Below, piece by piece: positions 10,301 through 16,960 of a stretch of 64,000 bases of DNA. How positions within the stretch are numbered: position 1 is the stretch's first letter; each line of letters begins with the position of its first letter. The DNA comes from Comamonas fluminis (GTDB taxonomy: Bacteria > Pseudomonadota > Gammaproteobacteria > Burkholderiales > Burkholderiaceae_C). Where the stretch lies: positions 3,299,501 to 3,363,500 of the forward strand of contig NZ_CP066783.1 in assembly GCF_019186805.1 (NCBI RefSeq). The letters are read 5' to 3'. Made by a program: the position numbers and the translations under genes. Below the pieces are notes generated by a model, which was not told the origin of the DNA, searched no databases, and saw nothing but the letters and a program-made list of their open reading frames with translations.

Positions 10301-13300
10301 GTGGTGCTCAGGCCGGTGCTCAGGCTGCTGACGCCCGTGGACAAGCTGCTCAGGCCGGTCGAAGTCGAGGTCGACAGGCTGCTCAGGTTGCTGTTGGTCG
10401 TGCTCAGGCCGGTGCTCAGGCTGCTGACACCCGTGGATAAGCTGCTCAAACCCGTCGAGGTGGAAGTCGACAAGCTGCTCAGGTTGCTATTGGTCGTGCT
10501 CAAGCCGGTGCTCAGGCTGCTGACGCCGGTGGACAAGCTGCTCAGGCCGGTCGAGGTGGAGGTCGACAGGCTGCTCAGGTTGCTATTGGTCGTGCTCAGG
10601 CCGGTGCTCAGGCTGCTGACACCCGTGGACAAGCTGCTCAGACCCGTCGAGGTGGACGTCGACAGGCTGCTCAGGTTGCTATTGGTCGTGCTCAGGCCGG
10701 TGCTCAGGCTGCTGACACCCGTGGACAAGCTGCTCAAACCCGTCGAGGTGGACGTCGACAAGCTGCTCAGGTTGCTATTGGTCGTGCTCAGGCCCGTGCT
10801 CAGGCTGCTGACACCGGTGGACAAGCTGCTCAGGCCGGTCGAAGTCGATGTCGACAGGCTGCTCAGGTTGCTATTGGTCGTGCTCAGACCCGTGCTCAGG
10901 CTGCTGACACCCGTGGATAAGCTGCTCAGGCCGGTCGAGGTGGAAGTCGACAGGCTGCTCAGGTTGCTGTTCGTCGTGCTCAGGCCCGTGCTCAGGCTGC
11001 TAACACCGGTGGACAAGCTGCTCAAACCTGTAGAAGTCGATGTCGACAGGCTGCTCAGGTTGCTGTTGGTCGTGCTCAGGCCGGTGCTCAGGCTGCTGAC
11101 ACCCGTGGATAAGCTGCTCAAACCCGTCGAGGTGGAAGTCGACAAGCTGCTCAGGTTGCTATTGGTCGTGCTCAAGCCGGTGCTCAGGCTGCTGACGCCG
11201 GTGGACAAGCTGCTCAGGCCGGTCGAGGTGGAGGTCGACAGGCTGCTCAGGTTGCTATTGGTCGTGCTCAGGCCGGTGCTCAGGCTGCTGACACCCGTGG
11301 ACAAGCTGCTCAGGCCTGTAGAAGTCGAGGTCGACAGGCTGCTCAGATTGCTGTTCGTCGTGCTCAGGCCCGTGCTCAGGCTGCTGACACCCGTGGACAA
11401 GCTGCTCAAACCCGTCGAGGTGGAAGTCGACAAGCTGCTCAGGTTGCTATTGGTCGTGCTCAGGCCCGTGCTCAGGCTGCTGACACCGGTGGACAAGCTG
11501 CTCAGGCCGGTCGAAGTCGATGTCGACAGGCTGCTCAGGTTGCTATTGGTCGTGCTCAGACCCGTGCTCAGGCTGCTGACACCCGTGGACAAGCTGCTCA
11601 GGCCGGTCGAAGTCGATGTCGACAGGCTGCTCAGGTTGCTGTTCGTCGTGCTCAGGCCCGTGCTCAGGCTGCTAACACCGGTGGACAAGCTGCTCAAACC
11701 TGTAGAAGTCGATGTCGACAGGCTGCTCAGGTTGCTGTTCGTCGTGCTCAGGCCCGTGCTCAGGCTGCTAACACCGGTGGACAAGCTGCTCAAACCTGTA
11801 GAAGTCGATGTCGACAGGCTGCTCAGGTTGCTATTGGTCGTGCTCAGGCCCGTGCTCAGGCTGCTGACACCCGTGGACAAGCTGCTCAGGCCGGTCGAAG
11901 TCGATGTCGACAGGCTGCTCAAGTTGCTATTGGTCGTGCTCAGACCCGTGCTCAGGCTGCTGACGCCGGTGGACAAGCTGCTCAAACCGGTCGAAGTCGA
12001 GGTCGACAGGCTGCTCAGGTTGCTATTGGTCGTGCTCAGGCCGGTGCTCAGGCTGCTGACGCCCGTGGACAAGCTGCTCAGGCCGGTCGAGGTGGAGGTC
12101 GACAGGCTGCTCAGGTTGCTGTTGGTCGTGCTCAGGCCGGTGCTCAGGCTGCTGACACCCGTGGACAAGCTGCTCAGGCCGGTCGAAGTCGATGTCGACA
12201 GGCTGCTCAGGTTGCTATTGGTCGTGCTCAGACCCGTGCTCAGGCTGCTGACACCCGTGGACAAGCTGCTCAGGCCGGTCGAGGTGGAAGTCGACAGGCT
12301 GCTCAGGTTGCTGTTCGTCGTGCTCAGGCCCGTGCTCAGGCTGCTAACACCGGTGGACAAGCTGCTCAAACCTGTAGAAGTCGATGTCGACAGGCTGCTC
12401 AGGTTGCTGTTGGTCGTGCTCAGGCCGGTGCTCAGGCTGCTGACACCCGTGGATAAGCTGCTCAAACCGGTCGAGGTGGAAGTCGACAAGCTGCTCAGGT
12501 TGCTATTGGTCGTGCTCAGGCCCGTGCTCAGACTGCTGACGCCCGTGGACAAGCTGCTCAGGCCCGTCGAAGTCGATGTCGACAGGCTGCTCAGGTTGCT
12601 GTTCGTAGTGCTCAGGCCCGTGCTCAGGCTGCTGACACCCGTGGACAAGCTGCTCAGGCCGGTCGAGGTGGAAGTCGACAGGCTGCTCAGGTTGCTATTC
12701 GTCGTGCTCAGACCGGTGGACAAGCTGCTATTGCTGGTGCTTAGCTGGCGAACAGTTACTGCATCAGAAAGAGCTGAGCCATCGGCCACATTGGTCAGAC
12801 GGCGCTCCGCGCCTGCACTGCCAATTGAGACTTCAGATGTTGGTGCAGCCGTGCCAGTGATGTAGCCTGCGCCTGTTGGTGCAGCTGCACCTGTCGCACT
12901 CCCCGAGCCGATAGCGACGGAGTTGGCGTAGTTGGCTTTTGCTGTATCACCCATCGCCACTGCGCCAGCTGCTGCGGCTGTGGAATTATTGCCAAGCGCA
13001 ACAGAGCCTTTCCCAATGGCATTGTTTCCATAACCAATGGCCACCGCGCCTTGAGCCGCTGTAGAACCAGCAGTATCGCCCGCTGCGATGACGTTGTTAC
13101 CCATCGCAACGGCGCCATCGCCATTCGCGGTATTCGGGTCACCGATAGCTACAGCGCCATTACCGATCGCTGTCTGAGAGCGACCAATCGCCACTGCACC
13201 GCCAGCTGCCGTGGTCGAATTCGCCTTGGCCCCAGTGCCAATGGCAACGTTCTGACCTACCGACCCGCTGAGGGCACCTGTGCCTTGTGCAATGCCATTG

Positions 13301-15993
13301 GCTCCAAGCACGGTTGCTTGCCCCACCGCAATTCCCGAAGTCGCAGCACTGACAACGTTCGCAGCTGTACCCAGGGCAACCGAATTTCCAGATGATGCAT
13401 TGCTATATGCACCGACAGCAGTGGCATTGTCTCCACCAGTCAGCGCCAAATTACCCAGCGCAACAACGTTGTTAGCCGTAGTGGTAGGGACTGATCCTAC
13501 CGCATAGGGAACACCACCTTTCACAAATGTGGCGCCATCGTTGTTGCTGGTAACTCCAGTCGCGGCGCCACGCCCCATTGCAACGTTGCCGCTGCCAACA
13601 AGACCGTAACCGCTATAAGAGCCACCACTCAAGTTATCGAAACCGGTTATGCGGGAACCCGCCCCAGTTCCCAACGCCGCATTGTTATCCCCCAGAACAT
13701 TGGTGGCAGAAGCAAAGCCAATCGACGTATTGTTCCTGCCTGTAATGTATTGACCAGAATTTATGCCCAATGCTGTATTGTTGTCGCCAGAAGTTTGCTT
13801 ACCCGAATTGGTGCCAATAGCAACGACACTGGCACTGCTAAGGGCAGCTCCAGAGCTATCCCCTGCACTCGTACCGATGAAAACACTCGATCCTGACGAG
13901 TTCGCACCAGTCCCTGCGCCCAAACCGATGGATACATCGCCAGTAGACTTAGTCTGAGCCTTTACACCAAGCGCAAAAGAAGATGCTGCGGAGGCATTGG
14001 ATGAGGTACCGATAGCGACAGCATTTGCGCCATTGGCAATGGCGGTTAAACCAGAATCACCACCAATGGCCACCGCACCAGCCGCATTGGCTATCGCCGC
14101 AGCACCAATGGCAACTGCCGCAACACCGTTTGCCTTGGAACCCGCCCCAGCGCCACCAAAGCCCCCCAGAGCCATAGCACCATTACCACTGGCATTGGCT
14201 CCAGCCCCCAGTGCAACAGCTCCTGCGCCATTAGAAATGGTTCCGGTATTACCGGCATTGCCACCAATCGCCACGGCGTTATTGCCTGTCGCCTGTGCGC
14301 GATCACCAATTGCGACTGCCGATTGAGACCCAGAGGTATTTGCACTCCAGCCAATCGCAACCGCTCCGTTTTGCGGTGCCAATGCACTGTATCCAATGGC
14401 AATACCTGCATGAACCGCATTTGCATTTTCACCAATAGCAATAGCAGTAACACCAGAAGATCCACCCAGCATGGTTGCCTGCGCACCTTTACCAATTGCA
14501 ATAGTGCTTGCCCCGGTTCCCAGGTCATTGGTATATGCATTGGTACCCAATGCTATTGCAGATGCCCCACCTGCCTGGCTTCCTGCACCTATAGCCGTCG
14601 CATATGAGGAGTTGGCTTTGGCGCCTTGCCCCATTGCAACTGAAGAGAGACCACCAGCGACAGCGTTTGCGCCGATGGCAAAAGCATTTGCATTACTCGC
14701 AGTGCTGCTTACGCCAAATGCCATGGAATTAATACCTGAGGCCAGGCCTTGACTTCCGAGTGCAATGGCGTTGGAAGCCGAAGATCCAGTACTTGCCCCA
14801 CCAATTGCAGTACTAGAAGCGCCTTGCGCATTCGAATTTTGACCAATCGCGGTACTACCAGACGCAGCATTAGCCAAACGTCCGACTGCAATGGCATTAG
14901 CGCCGGAAGCGTTTGCTGCACCGATTGCCAAACTATCAGTACCGGCAGCCATTGAACCTGCACCAAAAGCAATGGCATTTGCTTGCTGAGCTTTTGATCC
15001 AACGCCCACTGAAATGGCATTAGCACCAGACGAGTTCCCGCCAGAAATGGCCAAGCTTTGAACAGCTGAAGCAACCGAACCAGCACCTAACACCATTGCA
15101 CCTGATGCACCATCCGCGACAGATGCACCTACACCAATCGCCGTAGCACCAGTGGCGTTGGCCGCCACGGTCGCCCCAGCCCCGATAGCCGAGGCGCCCA
15201 CAGAGTTCGCCCCCACCGCTGCTGAGCGCCCTAAAGCCAGAGCGTTCGTTGATGCAGCATAGGCGCCCGCACCCATGGCTGTCGCACCATCCTGCAGCGC
15301 ATTGGTGTAGGAGCCAATTGCCGTTGCATTAGTCACTGCGGTGTTTCCAGATTGACCTGCATTAGCTTTGTAACCAATTGCAACCGTATAGTCACCATAT
15401 GCTCTGGAGTTATCACTAATCGCAGTTGCCACCAAGCCCGCAGATGCAGAGTTATTACCCACCGACATTGAATAATTGCCAGTGGCAGTCGCACCTTGCC
15501 CCAGTGCAATAGCGCTATCGGCACTGCTTCTGGAGCTGACTCCAATCGCAATACCGGTGCCATTATTAGTAGAGCTAGTGACCCGGGCATCCTTGCCTAT
15601 TGCGATACCCCCGCCCATAACGGTAGACGTGGACACAGTAGCGCCTGTGCCAATGGCGATTGAATTTGCCGTACCTCCTGTGGTGGCGGCAGTTCCCGCA
15701 GAACCACCACCGATCGCTATTGAGCCAGTCCCCATCCCACCCGTGGTGCTTCCACCCGCGGCATATTGCGCCTGTGCATCCCCCCCAGGCGCCGCCAACA
15801 CCAGCGCCCCCAGCGCGATCTGTGCGGCAACCGCCAAAACGGAGAACGAACTGCCAGCAACCATCGAGCCCGCACTACTCCGCCCCGCCGTCACACTTGA
15901 TCGCGAAGGCTTACCATGCGCCGATTGAATCTCGGACACAGCAACCCATGCACCCAGGGCTTCGTTCCAGATCGTGCGGTAAGAGCGATTCAT
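4351..15993 (-). CDS. Giant trimeric autotransporter adhesin (YadA-like, type Vc secretion)
   Basis: About 3,880 residues. The N-terminus MNRSYRTIWNEALGAWVAVS is an extended signal peptide (ESPR) with a hydrophobic core near residues 50-75. Then come YadA-type head repeats (AIG/A.G motifs, about 75-1075), a neck (DAVTVRQL), stalk 1 (about 1102-1901), a small second head (about 1915-2020) ending DAVNVSQL, stalk 2 (about 2037-3514), a third head (about 3560-3770) with DAVNVSQL, and a C-terminal YadA membrane anchor of about 75 residues ending WKWK. I chose ATG 15993, not 15999: AAAGGA abuts the upstream ATG but sits 6 nt before 15993, and ESPRs begin MN.(I/S)YR. It forms surface homotrimers through its own beta-barrel. 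Its own terminator is at 4281-4314. Confidence 0.96.
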   Translation of the reverse strand: MNRSYRTIWNEALGAWVAVSEIQSAHGKPSRSSVTAGRSSAGSMVAGSSFSVLAVAAQIALGALVLAAPGGDAQAQYAAGGSTTGGMGTGSIAIGGGSAGTAATTGGTANSIAIGTGATVSTSTVMGGGIAIGKDARVTSSTNNGTGIAIGVSSRSSADSAIALGQGATATGNYSMSVGNNSASAGLVATAISDNSRAYGDYTVAIGYKANAGQSGNTAVTNATAIGSYTNALQDGATAMGAGAYAASTNALALGRSAAVGANSVGASAIGAGATVAANATGATAIGVGASVADGASGAMVLGAGSVASAVQSLAISGGNSSGANAISVGVGSKAQQANAIAFGAGSMAAGTDSLAIGAANASGANAIAVGRLANAASGSTAIGQNSNAQGASSTAIGGASTGSSASNAIALGSQGLASGINSMAFGVSSTASNANAFAIGANAVAGGLSSVAMGQGAKANSSYATAIGAGSQAGGASAIALGTNAYTNDLGTGASTIAIGKGAQATMLGGSSGVTAIAIGENANAVHAGIAIGYSALAPQNGAVAIGWSANTSGSQSAVAIGDRAQATGNNAVAIGGNAGNTGTISNGAGAVALGAGANASGNGAMALGGFGGAGAGSKANGVAAVAIGAAAIANAAGAVAIGGDSGLTAIANGANAVAIGTSSNASAASSFALGVKAQTKSTGDVSIGLGAGTGANSSGSSVFIGTSAGDSSGAALSSASVVAIGTNSGKQTSGDNNTALGINSGQYITGRNNTSIGFASATNVLGDNNAALGTGAGSRITGFDNLSGGSYSGYGLVGSGNVAMGRGAATGVTSNNDGATFVKGGVPYAVGSVPTTTANNVVALGNLALTGGDNATAVGAYSNASSGNSVALGTAANVVSAATSGIAVGQATVLGANGIAQGTGALSGSVGQNVAIGTGAKANSTTAAGGAVAIGRSQTAIGNGAVAIGDPNTANGDGAVAMGNNVIAAGDTAGSTAAQGAVAIGYGNNAIGKGSVALGNNSTAAAAGAVAMGDTAKANYANSVAIGSGSATGAAAPTGAGYITGTAAPTSEVSIGSAGAERRLTNVADGSALSDAVTVRQLSTSNSSLSTGLSTTNSNLSSLSTSTSTGLSSLSTGVSSLSTGLSTTNSNLSSLSTSTSTGLSSLSTGVSSLSTGLSTTNSNLSSLSTSTSTGLSSLSTGVSSLSTGLSTTNSNLSSLSTSTSTGLSSLSTGVSSLSTGLSTTNSNLSSLSTSTSTGLSSLSTGVSSLSTGLSTTNSNLSSLSTSTSTGLSSLSTGVSSLSTGLSTTNSNLSSLSTSTSTGLSSLSTGVSSLSTGLSTTNSNLSSLSTSTSTGLSSLSTGVSSLSTGLSTTNSNLSSLSTSTSTGLSSLSTGVSSLSTGLSTTNSNLSSLSTSTSTGLSSLSTGVSSLSTGLSTTNSNLSSLSTSTSTGLSSLSTGVSSLSTGLSTTNSNLSSLSTSTSTGLSSLSTGVSSLSTGLSTTNSNLSSLSTSTSTGLSSLSTGVSSLSTGLSTTNSNLSSLSTSTSTGLSSLSTGVSSLSTGLSTTNSNLSSLSTSTSTGLSSLSTGVSSLSTGLSTTNSNLSSLSTSTSTGLSSLSTGVSSLSTGLSTTNSNLSSLSTSTSTGLSSLSTGVSSLSTGLSTTNSNLSSLSTSTSTGLSSLSTGVSSLSTGLSTTNSNLSSLSTSTSTGLSSLSTGVSSLSTGLSTTNSNLSSLSTSTSTGLSSLSTGVSSLSTGLSTTNSNLSSLSTSTSTGLSSLSTGVSSLSTGLSTTNSNLSSLSTSTSTGLSSLSTGVSSLSTGLSTTNSNLSSLSTSTSTGLSSLSTGVSSLSTGLSTTNSNLSSLSTSTSTGLSSLSTGVSSLSTGLSTTNSNLSSLSTSTSTGLSSLSTGVSSLSTGLSTTNSNLSSLSSTVSNIYDKGTKYFHANSTGADSQAIGADSVAIGPNAVSVGANSIAMGNGANASAANSIALGAGSSAATGAQTGYAAYGVGPSSSAGEVNVGNRTVTGVAPGMNPEDAVNVSQLSTTASSLSTGLSTTNSNLSSLSTSTSTGLSSLSTGVSSLSTGLSTTNSNLSSLSTSTSTGLSSLSTGVSSLSTGLSTTNSNLDSLSTSTSTGLSSLSTGVSSLSTGLSTTNSNLDSLSTSTSTGLSSLSTGVSSLSTGLSTTNSNLSSLSTSTSTGLSSLSTGVSSLSTGLSTTNSNLSSLSTSTSTGLSSLSTGVSSLSTGLSTTNSNLSSLSTSTSTGLSSLSTGVSSLSTGLSTTNSNLSSLSTSTSTGLSSLSTGVSSLSTGLSTTNSNLDSLSTSTSTGLSSLSTGVSSLSTGLSTTNSNLSSLSTSTSTGLSSLSTGVSSLSTGLSTTNSNLDSLSTSTSTGLSSLSTGVSSLSTGLSTTNSNLSSLSTSTSTGLSSLSTGVSSLSTGLSTTNSNLDSLSTSTSTGLSSLSTGVSSLSTGLSTTNSNLDSLSTSTSTGLSSLSTGVSSLSTGLSTTNSNLSSLSTSTSTGLSSLSTGVSSLSTGLSTTNSNLSSLSTSTSTGLSSLSTGVSSLSTGLSTTNSNLDSLSTSTSTGLSSLSTGVSSLSTGLSTTNSNLDSLSTSTSTGLSSLSTGVSSLSTGLSTTNSNLSSLSTSTSTGLSSLSTGVSSLSTGLSTTNSNLSSLSTSTSTGLSSLSTGVSSLSTGLSTTNSNLSSLSTSTSTGLSSLSTGVSSLSTGLSTTNSNLSSLSTSTSTGLSSLSTGVSSLSTGLSTTNSNLDSLSTSTSTGLSSLSTGVSSLSTGLSTTNSNLSSLSTSTSTGLSSLSTGVSSLSTGLSTTNSNLDSLSTSTSTGLSSLSTGVSSLSTGLSTTNSNLSSLSTSTSTGLSSLSTGVSSLSTGLSTTNSNLDSLSTSTSTGLSSLSTGVSSLSTGLSTTNSNLDSLSTSTSTGLSSLSTGVSSLSTGLSTTNSNLSSLSTSTSTGLSSLSTGVSSLSTGLSTTNSNLSSLSTSTSTGLSSLSTGVSSLSTGLSTTNSNLDSLSTSTSTGLSSLSTGVSSLSTGLSTTNSNLSSLSTSTSTGLSSLSTGVSSLSTGLSTTNSNLDSLSTSTSTGLSSLSTGVSSLSTGLSTTNSNLDSLSTSTSTGLSSLSTGVSSLSTGLSTTNSNLGSLSTSTSTGLSSLSTGLSTTNSNLGSLSTSTSTGLSSLSTGLSTTNSNLGSLSTSTSTGLSSLSTGLSTTNSNLDSLSTSTSTGLSSLSTGVSSLSTGLSTTNSNLGSLSTSTSTGLSSLSTGLSTTNSNLGSLSTSTSTGLSSLSTGLSTTNSNLGSLSTSTSTGLSSLSTGLSTTNSNLDSLSTSTSTGLSSLSTGVSSLSTGLSTTNSNLGSLSTSTSTGLSSLSTGLSTTNSNLGSLSTSTSTGLSSLSTGLSTTNSNLGSLSTSTSTGLSSLSTGLSTTNSNLGSLSTSTSTGLSSLSTGLSTTNSNLDSLSTSTSTGLSSLSTGLSTTNSNLDSLSTSTSTGLSSLSTGLSTTNSNLDSLSTSTSTGLGSLSTGLSTTNSNLSSLSTSLSSAGAAIGSLSTSISTVNGKVDRSGDGTAAALGGGSTYNPVTGEISAPTYTTQKADGSTVSANNVGDALSNLYANGTKYFKTNSSAPDARATGTDAIAVGPSALASGESSVAMGSGAQATGTNAIAIGTGALATGSQAIGAGAKAGGGGVAVGDGADAGGTPVSASSNISKGTAIGFGAVVQQSSGVAVGAGSVASTAAGVAGYVAAGASQQQAAAVNATTSTQAAVSVGDASSGQYRQITGVAAGTANSDAVNVSQLKAMEGQQAMQMGALQSQIGDVARIAYSGVAMAFAMSGTYMPTLYPGEKALGVGVGGYRGYGAVGVNFKALSREGNMSWGAGISTTGREWGINAGVGWKWK
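5452..9883 (-). repeat. Adhesin stalk 2: 36 units of 96 bp and 13 units of 75 bp
   Basis: Measured from successive GTTGCT landmarks, spacing is 96 bp for 33 units between 6715 and 9883. Toward the anchor, units of 75 bp appear: three 75s then one 96, a 321-bp superunit present three times (5752-6073, 6073-6394, 6394-6715), then four more 75s down to 5452. The 96-bp unit encodes 32 residues of the type SLSTSTSTGLSSLSTG / VSSLSTGLSTTNSNLS, 20 of them Ser or Thr. The 75-bp unit lacks exactly VSSLSTG, one heptad, so coiled-coil register is kept. Some units carry Asp or Gly instead of the last Ser. Confidence 0.97.
7021..9708. repeat. Two adjacent 1,344-bp blocks (14 units each) differing at one base
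   Basis: Block 1 is 7021-8364 and block 2 is 8365-9708. I compared all 14 units pairwise; the only difference I found is in unit 13 (CTCAGGCCCG against CTCAGACCCG). Neighbouring units inside a block differ from each other at many synonymous positions, so the identity reflects a recent duplication of 14 units and not uniform repeat identity. Confidence 0.93.
10291..12690 (-). repeat. Adhesin stalk 1: 25 units of 96 bp with a worn 672-bp superperiod
   Basis: Landmarks at 10291 and 12691 are exactly 25 x 96 bp apart. All units encode the Ser variant of the 32-residue repeat. Units 2, 3 and 6 are identical to units 9, 10 and 13, and units 7 and 8 are close to 14 and 15. This shows a 7-unit (672-bp) superperiod that has partly decayed, unlike the near-perfect 1,344-bp duplication in stalk 2. 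Confidence 0.93.
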
Positions 15994-16054
15994 ATCCATT
16001 CCTTTGGCTTACGCCAGGGCCTTTTTTTGTGCCCAAGACTCACTTAAATATTTA

Positions 16055-16086
16055 CTTTTTGTAATCCCAACGCTGGGTACAAAAAG
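16055..16086. promoter_or_regulatory. Strong inverted repeat in the adhesin leader
   Basis: Arms CTTTTTGTA-(AT)-CCCA and TGGG-TACAAAAAG, 13 pairs with one 2-nt bulge and an ACGC loop. It ends 61 bp before the adhesin ATG. No T-run follows on either strand, so it is not a standard terminator. It could be a regulator site or a 5' untranslated RNA structure. Confidence 0.6.
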
Positions 16087-16143
16087 CTTCTCGGTATTTG
16101 GCCTCGTTTATATATCGATACATATTTTTACGTTACATTCCCT

Positions 16144-16231
16144 TGTAGGACAAAATCAGACGTAAAGGTACGCCTTCACTAGATAACTAATGTAGGAGCA
16201 AACTTTTATCCGGAAAGGAATTTATCCTACA
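16144..16231. promoter_or_regulatory. Three TGTAGGA heptamers (two direct, one inverted)
   Basis: TGTAGGA occurs at 16144-16150 and 16191-16197, and its inverse TCCTACA at 16225-16231. The last two form an inverted pair 27 bp apart. Their clustering in a regulatory region suggests a transcription-factor site; the factor is unknown. Confidence 0.35.
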
Positions 16232-16474
16232 AAATACGAAATTGAATGAAATCAAATAAATTTCAATTAAATCAATGACTTACAAAAACACGCCACCTAA
16301 AGAAGAAATACACCCATCAAAAATCACTACTCGAAAAAATTACCATGAGAATGAGTTTTATGAAAAATATTATTAAAATATGTATCAATAAAATTCAAAA
16401 TTGTTAAACAACTTCTTCTTATTGATGACAGTTACAAATTCATTTACATTTTCAAAATCTTCCAAGGAGTAAAT

Positions 16475-16927
16475 ATGTTTCAACGATTCCCTTTAATGCT
16501 GTGCAGCGCACTGGTGGCGGGCTTGCCCCAGCTGGTTCTGGCGCAGAGTCAGGACTCTGCTGACGAGATCATTGCGGCCGGCTTCAGCGCGCTGCAGACG
16601 ATTGACCGTGCGCAAAGCGACCCCAGCCAGATGGAATCGCTGTGGACGGGCACCTCCGCCTTCGTCAAGACCAAGATGTCGAAAGACGAATTCATCTCAG
16701 GCATTCGACAGGCACGTGCGCGGTATGGCGCCATCAGCCTGCGCACCTGGGCGGGTGTGATTCGCATTCGCCATGGCGCCAACAGTGATCTGCCTGAGGG
16801 CCTGTATGCCAATGCCGACTTTTCGACACGCCTGCCCAGCGGCAGCGTGATCTTTGAAAAAGTGACTTTCCGGTTTGAGCCGAATGGTTGGCAGATGATT
16901 GGCTACGTTCCGCGCGAAAACCAGTGA
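16475..16927 (+). CDS. Exported DUF4019 family protein
   Basis: 150 residues with a Sec signal peptide (hydrophobic stretch ending LVLAQS near residue 25) and a small domain matching DUF4019. Visible landmarks are the SLWTGTSAFVK segment, WAGVIRIR and a terminal VTFRFEPNGWQMIGYVP. The family is thought of as periplasmic and has no established function. AAGGAG lies 6 nt before the ATG, an excellent ribosome site. A DUF2827 gene follows after 33 nt on the same strand, so the two are probably cotranscribed from the AT-rich divergent region shared with the adhesin. The neighbourhood suggests a role in building or sensing the adhesin, but nothing in the sequence proves it. Confidence 0.82.
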   Translation: MFQRFPLMLCSALVAGLPQLVLAQSQDSADEIIAAGFSALQTIDRAQSDPSQMESLWTGTSAFVKTKMSKDEFISGIRQARARYGAISLRTWAGVIRIRHGANSDLPEGLYANADFSTRLPSGSVIFEKVTFRFEPNGWQMIGYVPRENQ

Positions 16928-16960
16928 ACCAAAGCGGCGCACCGCGTCTACATTCAAGCC

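Larger units (their letters stand above)
16000..16474. promoter_or_regulatory. AT-rich divergent control region of adhesin and DUF4019/DUF2827 genes
   Basis: No gene is supported in these 475 bases. Sixty-base rows between 16261 and 16440 are only about 20-32% GC, against about 60% in the housekeeping genes around. It must hold the promoters for the adhesin (leftward) and the DUF4019 gene (rightward). It contains a leader hairpin (16055-16086) and three copies of a TGTAGGA heptamer (16144-16231), listed separately. Such DNA is typical of targets of xenogeneic silencers (H-NS family); binding is inference. Confidence 0.75.

Noticed and set aside
5452..12690. Regular repeats as a possible CRISPR array
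   Set aside because: Units are contiguous 96- or 75-bp coding repeats with no unique spacers, and they continue an open frame.
5312..12865. Two very long rightward open frames (about 1,650 and 870 codons) with PVDKLLRPVEVEVDRL-like repeats
   Set aside because: They are the antisense of the adhesin stalk. A 96-bp unit that lacks stops in one antisense frame stays open through every copy; there is no start context, and the leftward frame has complete adhesin architecture.
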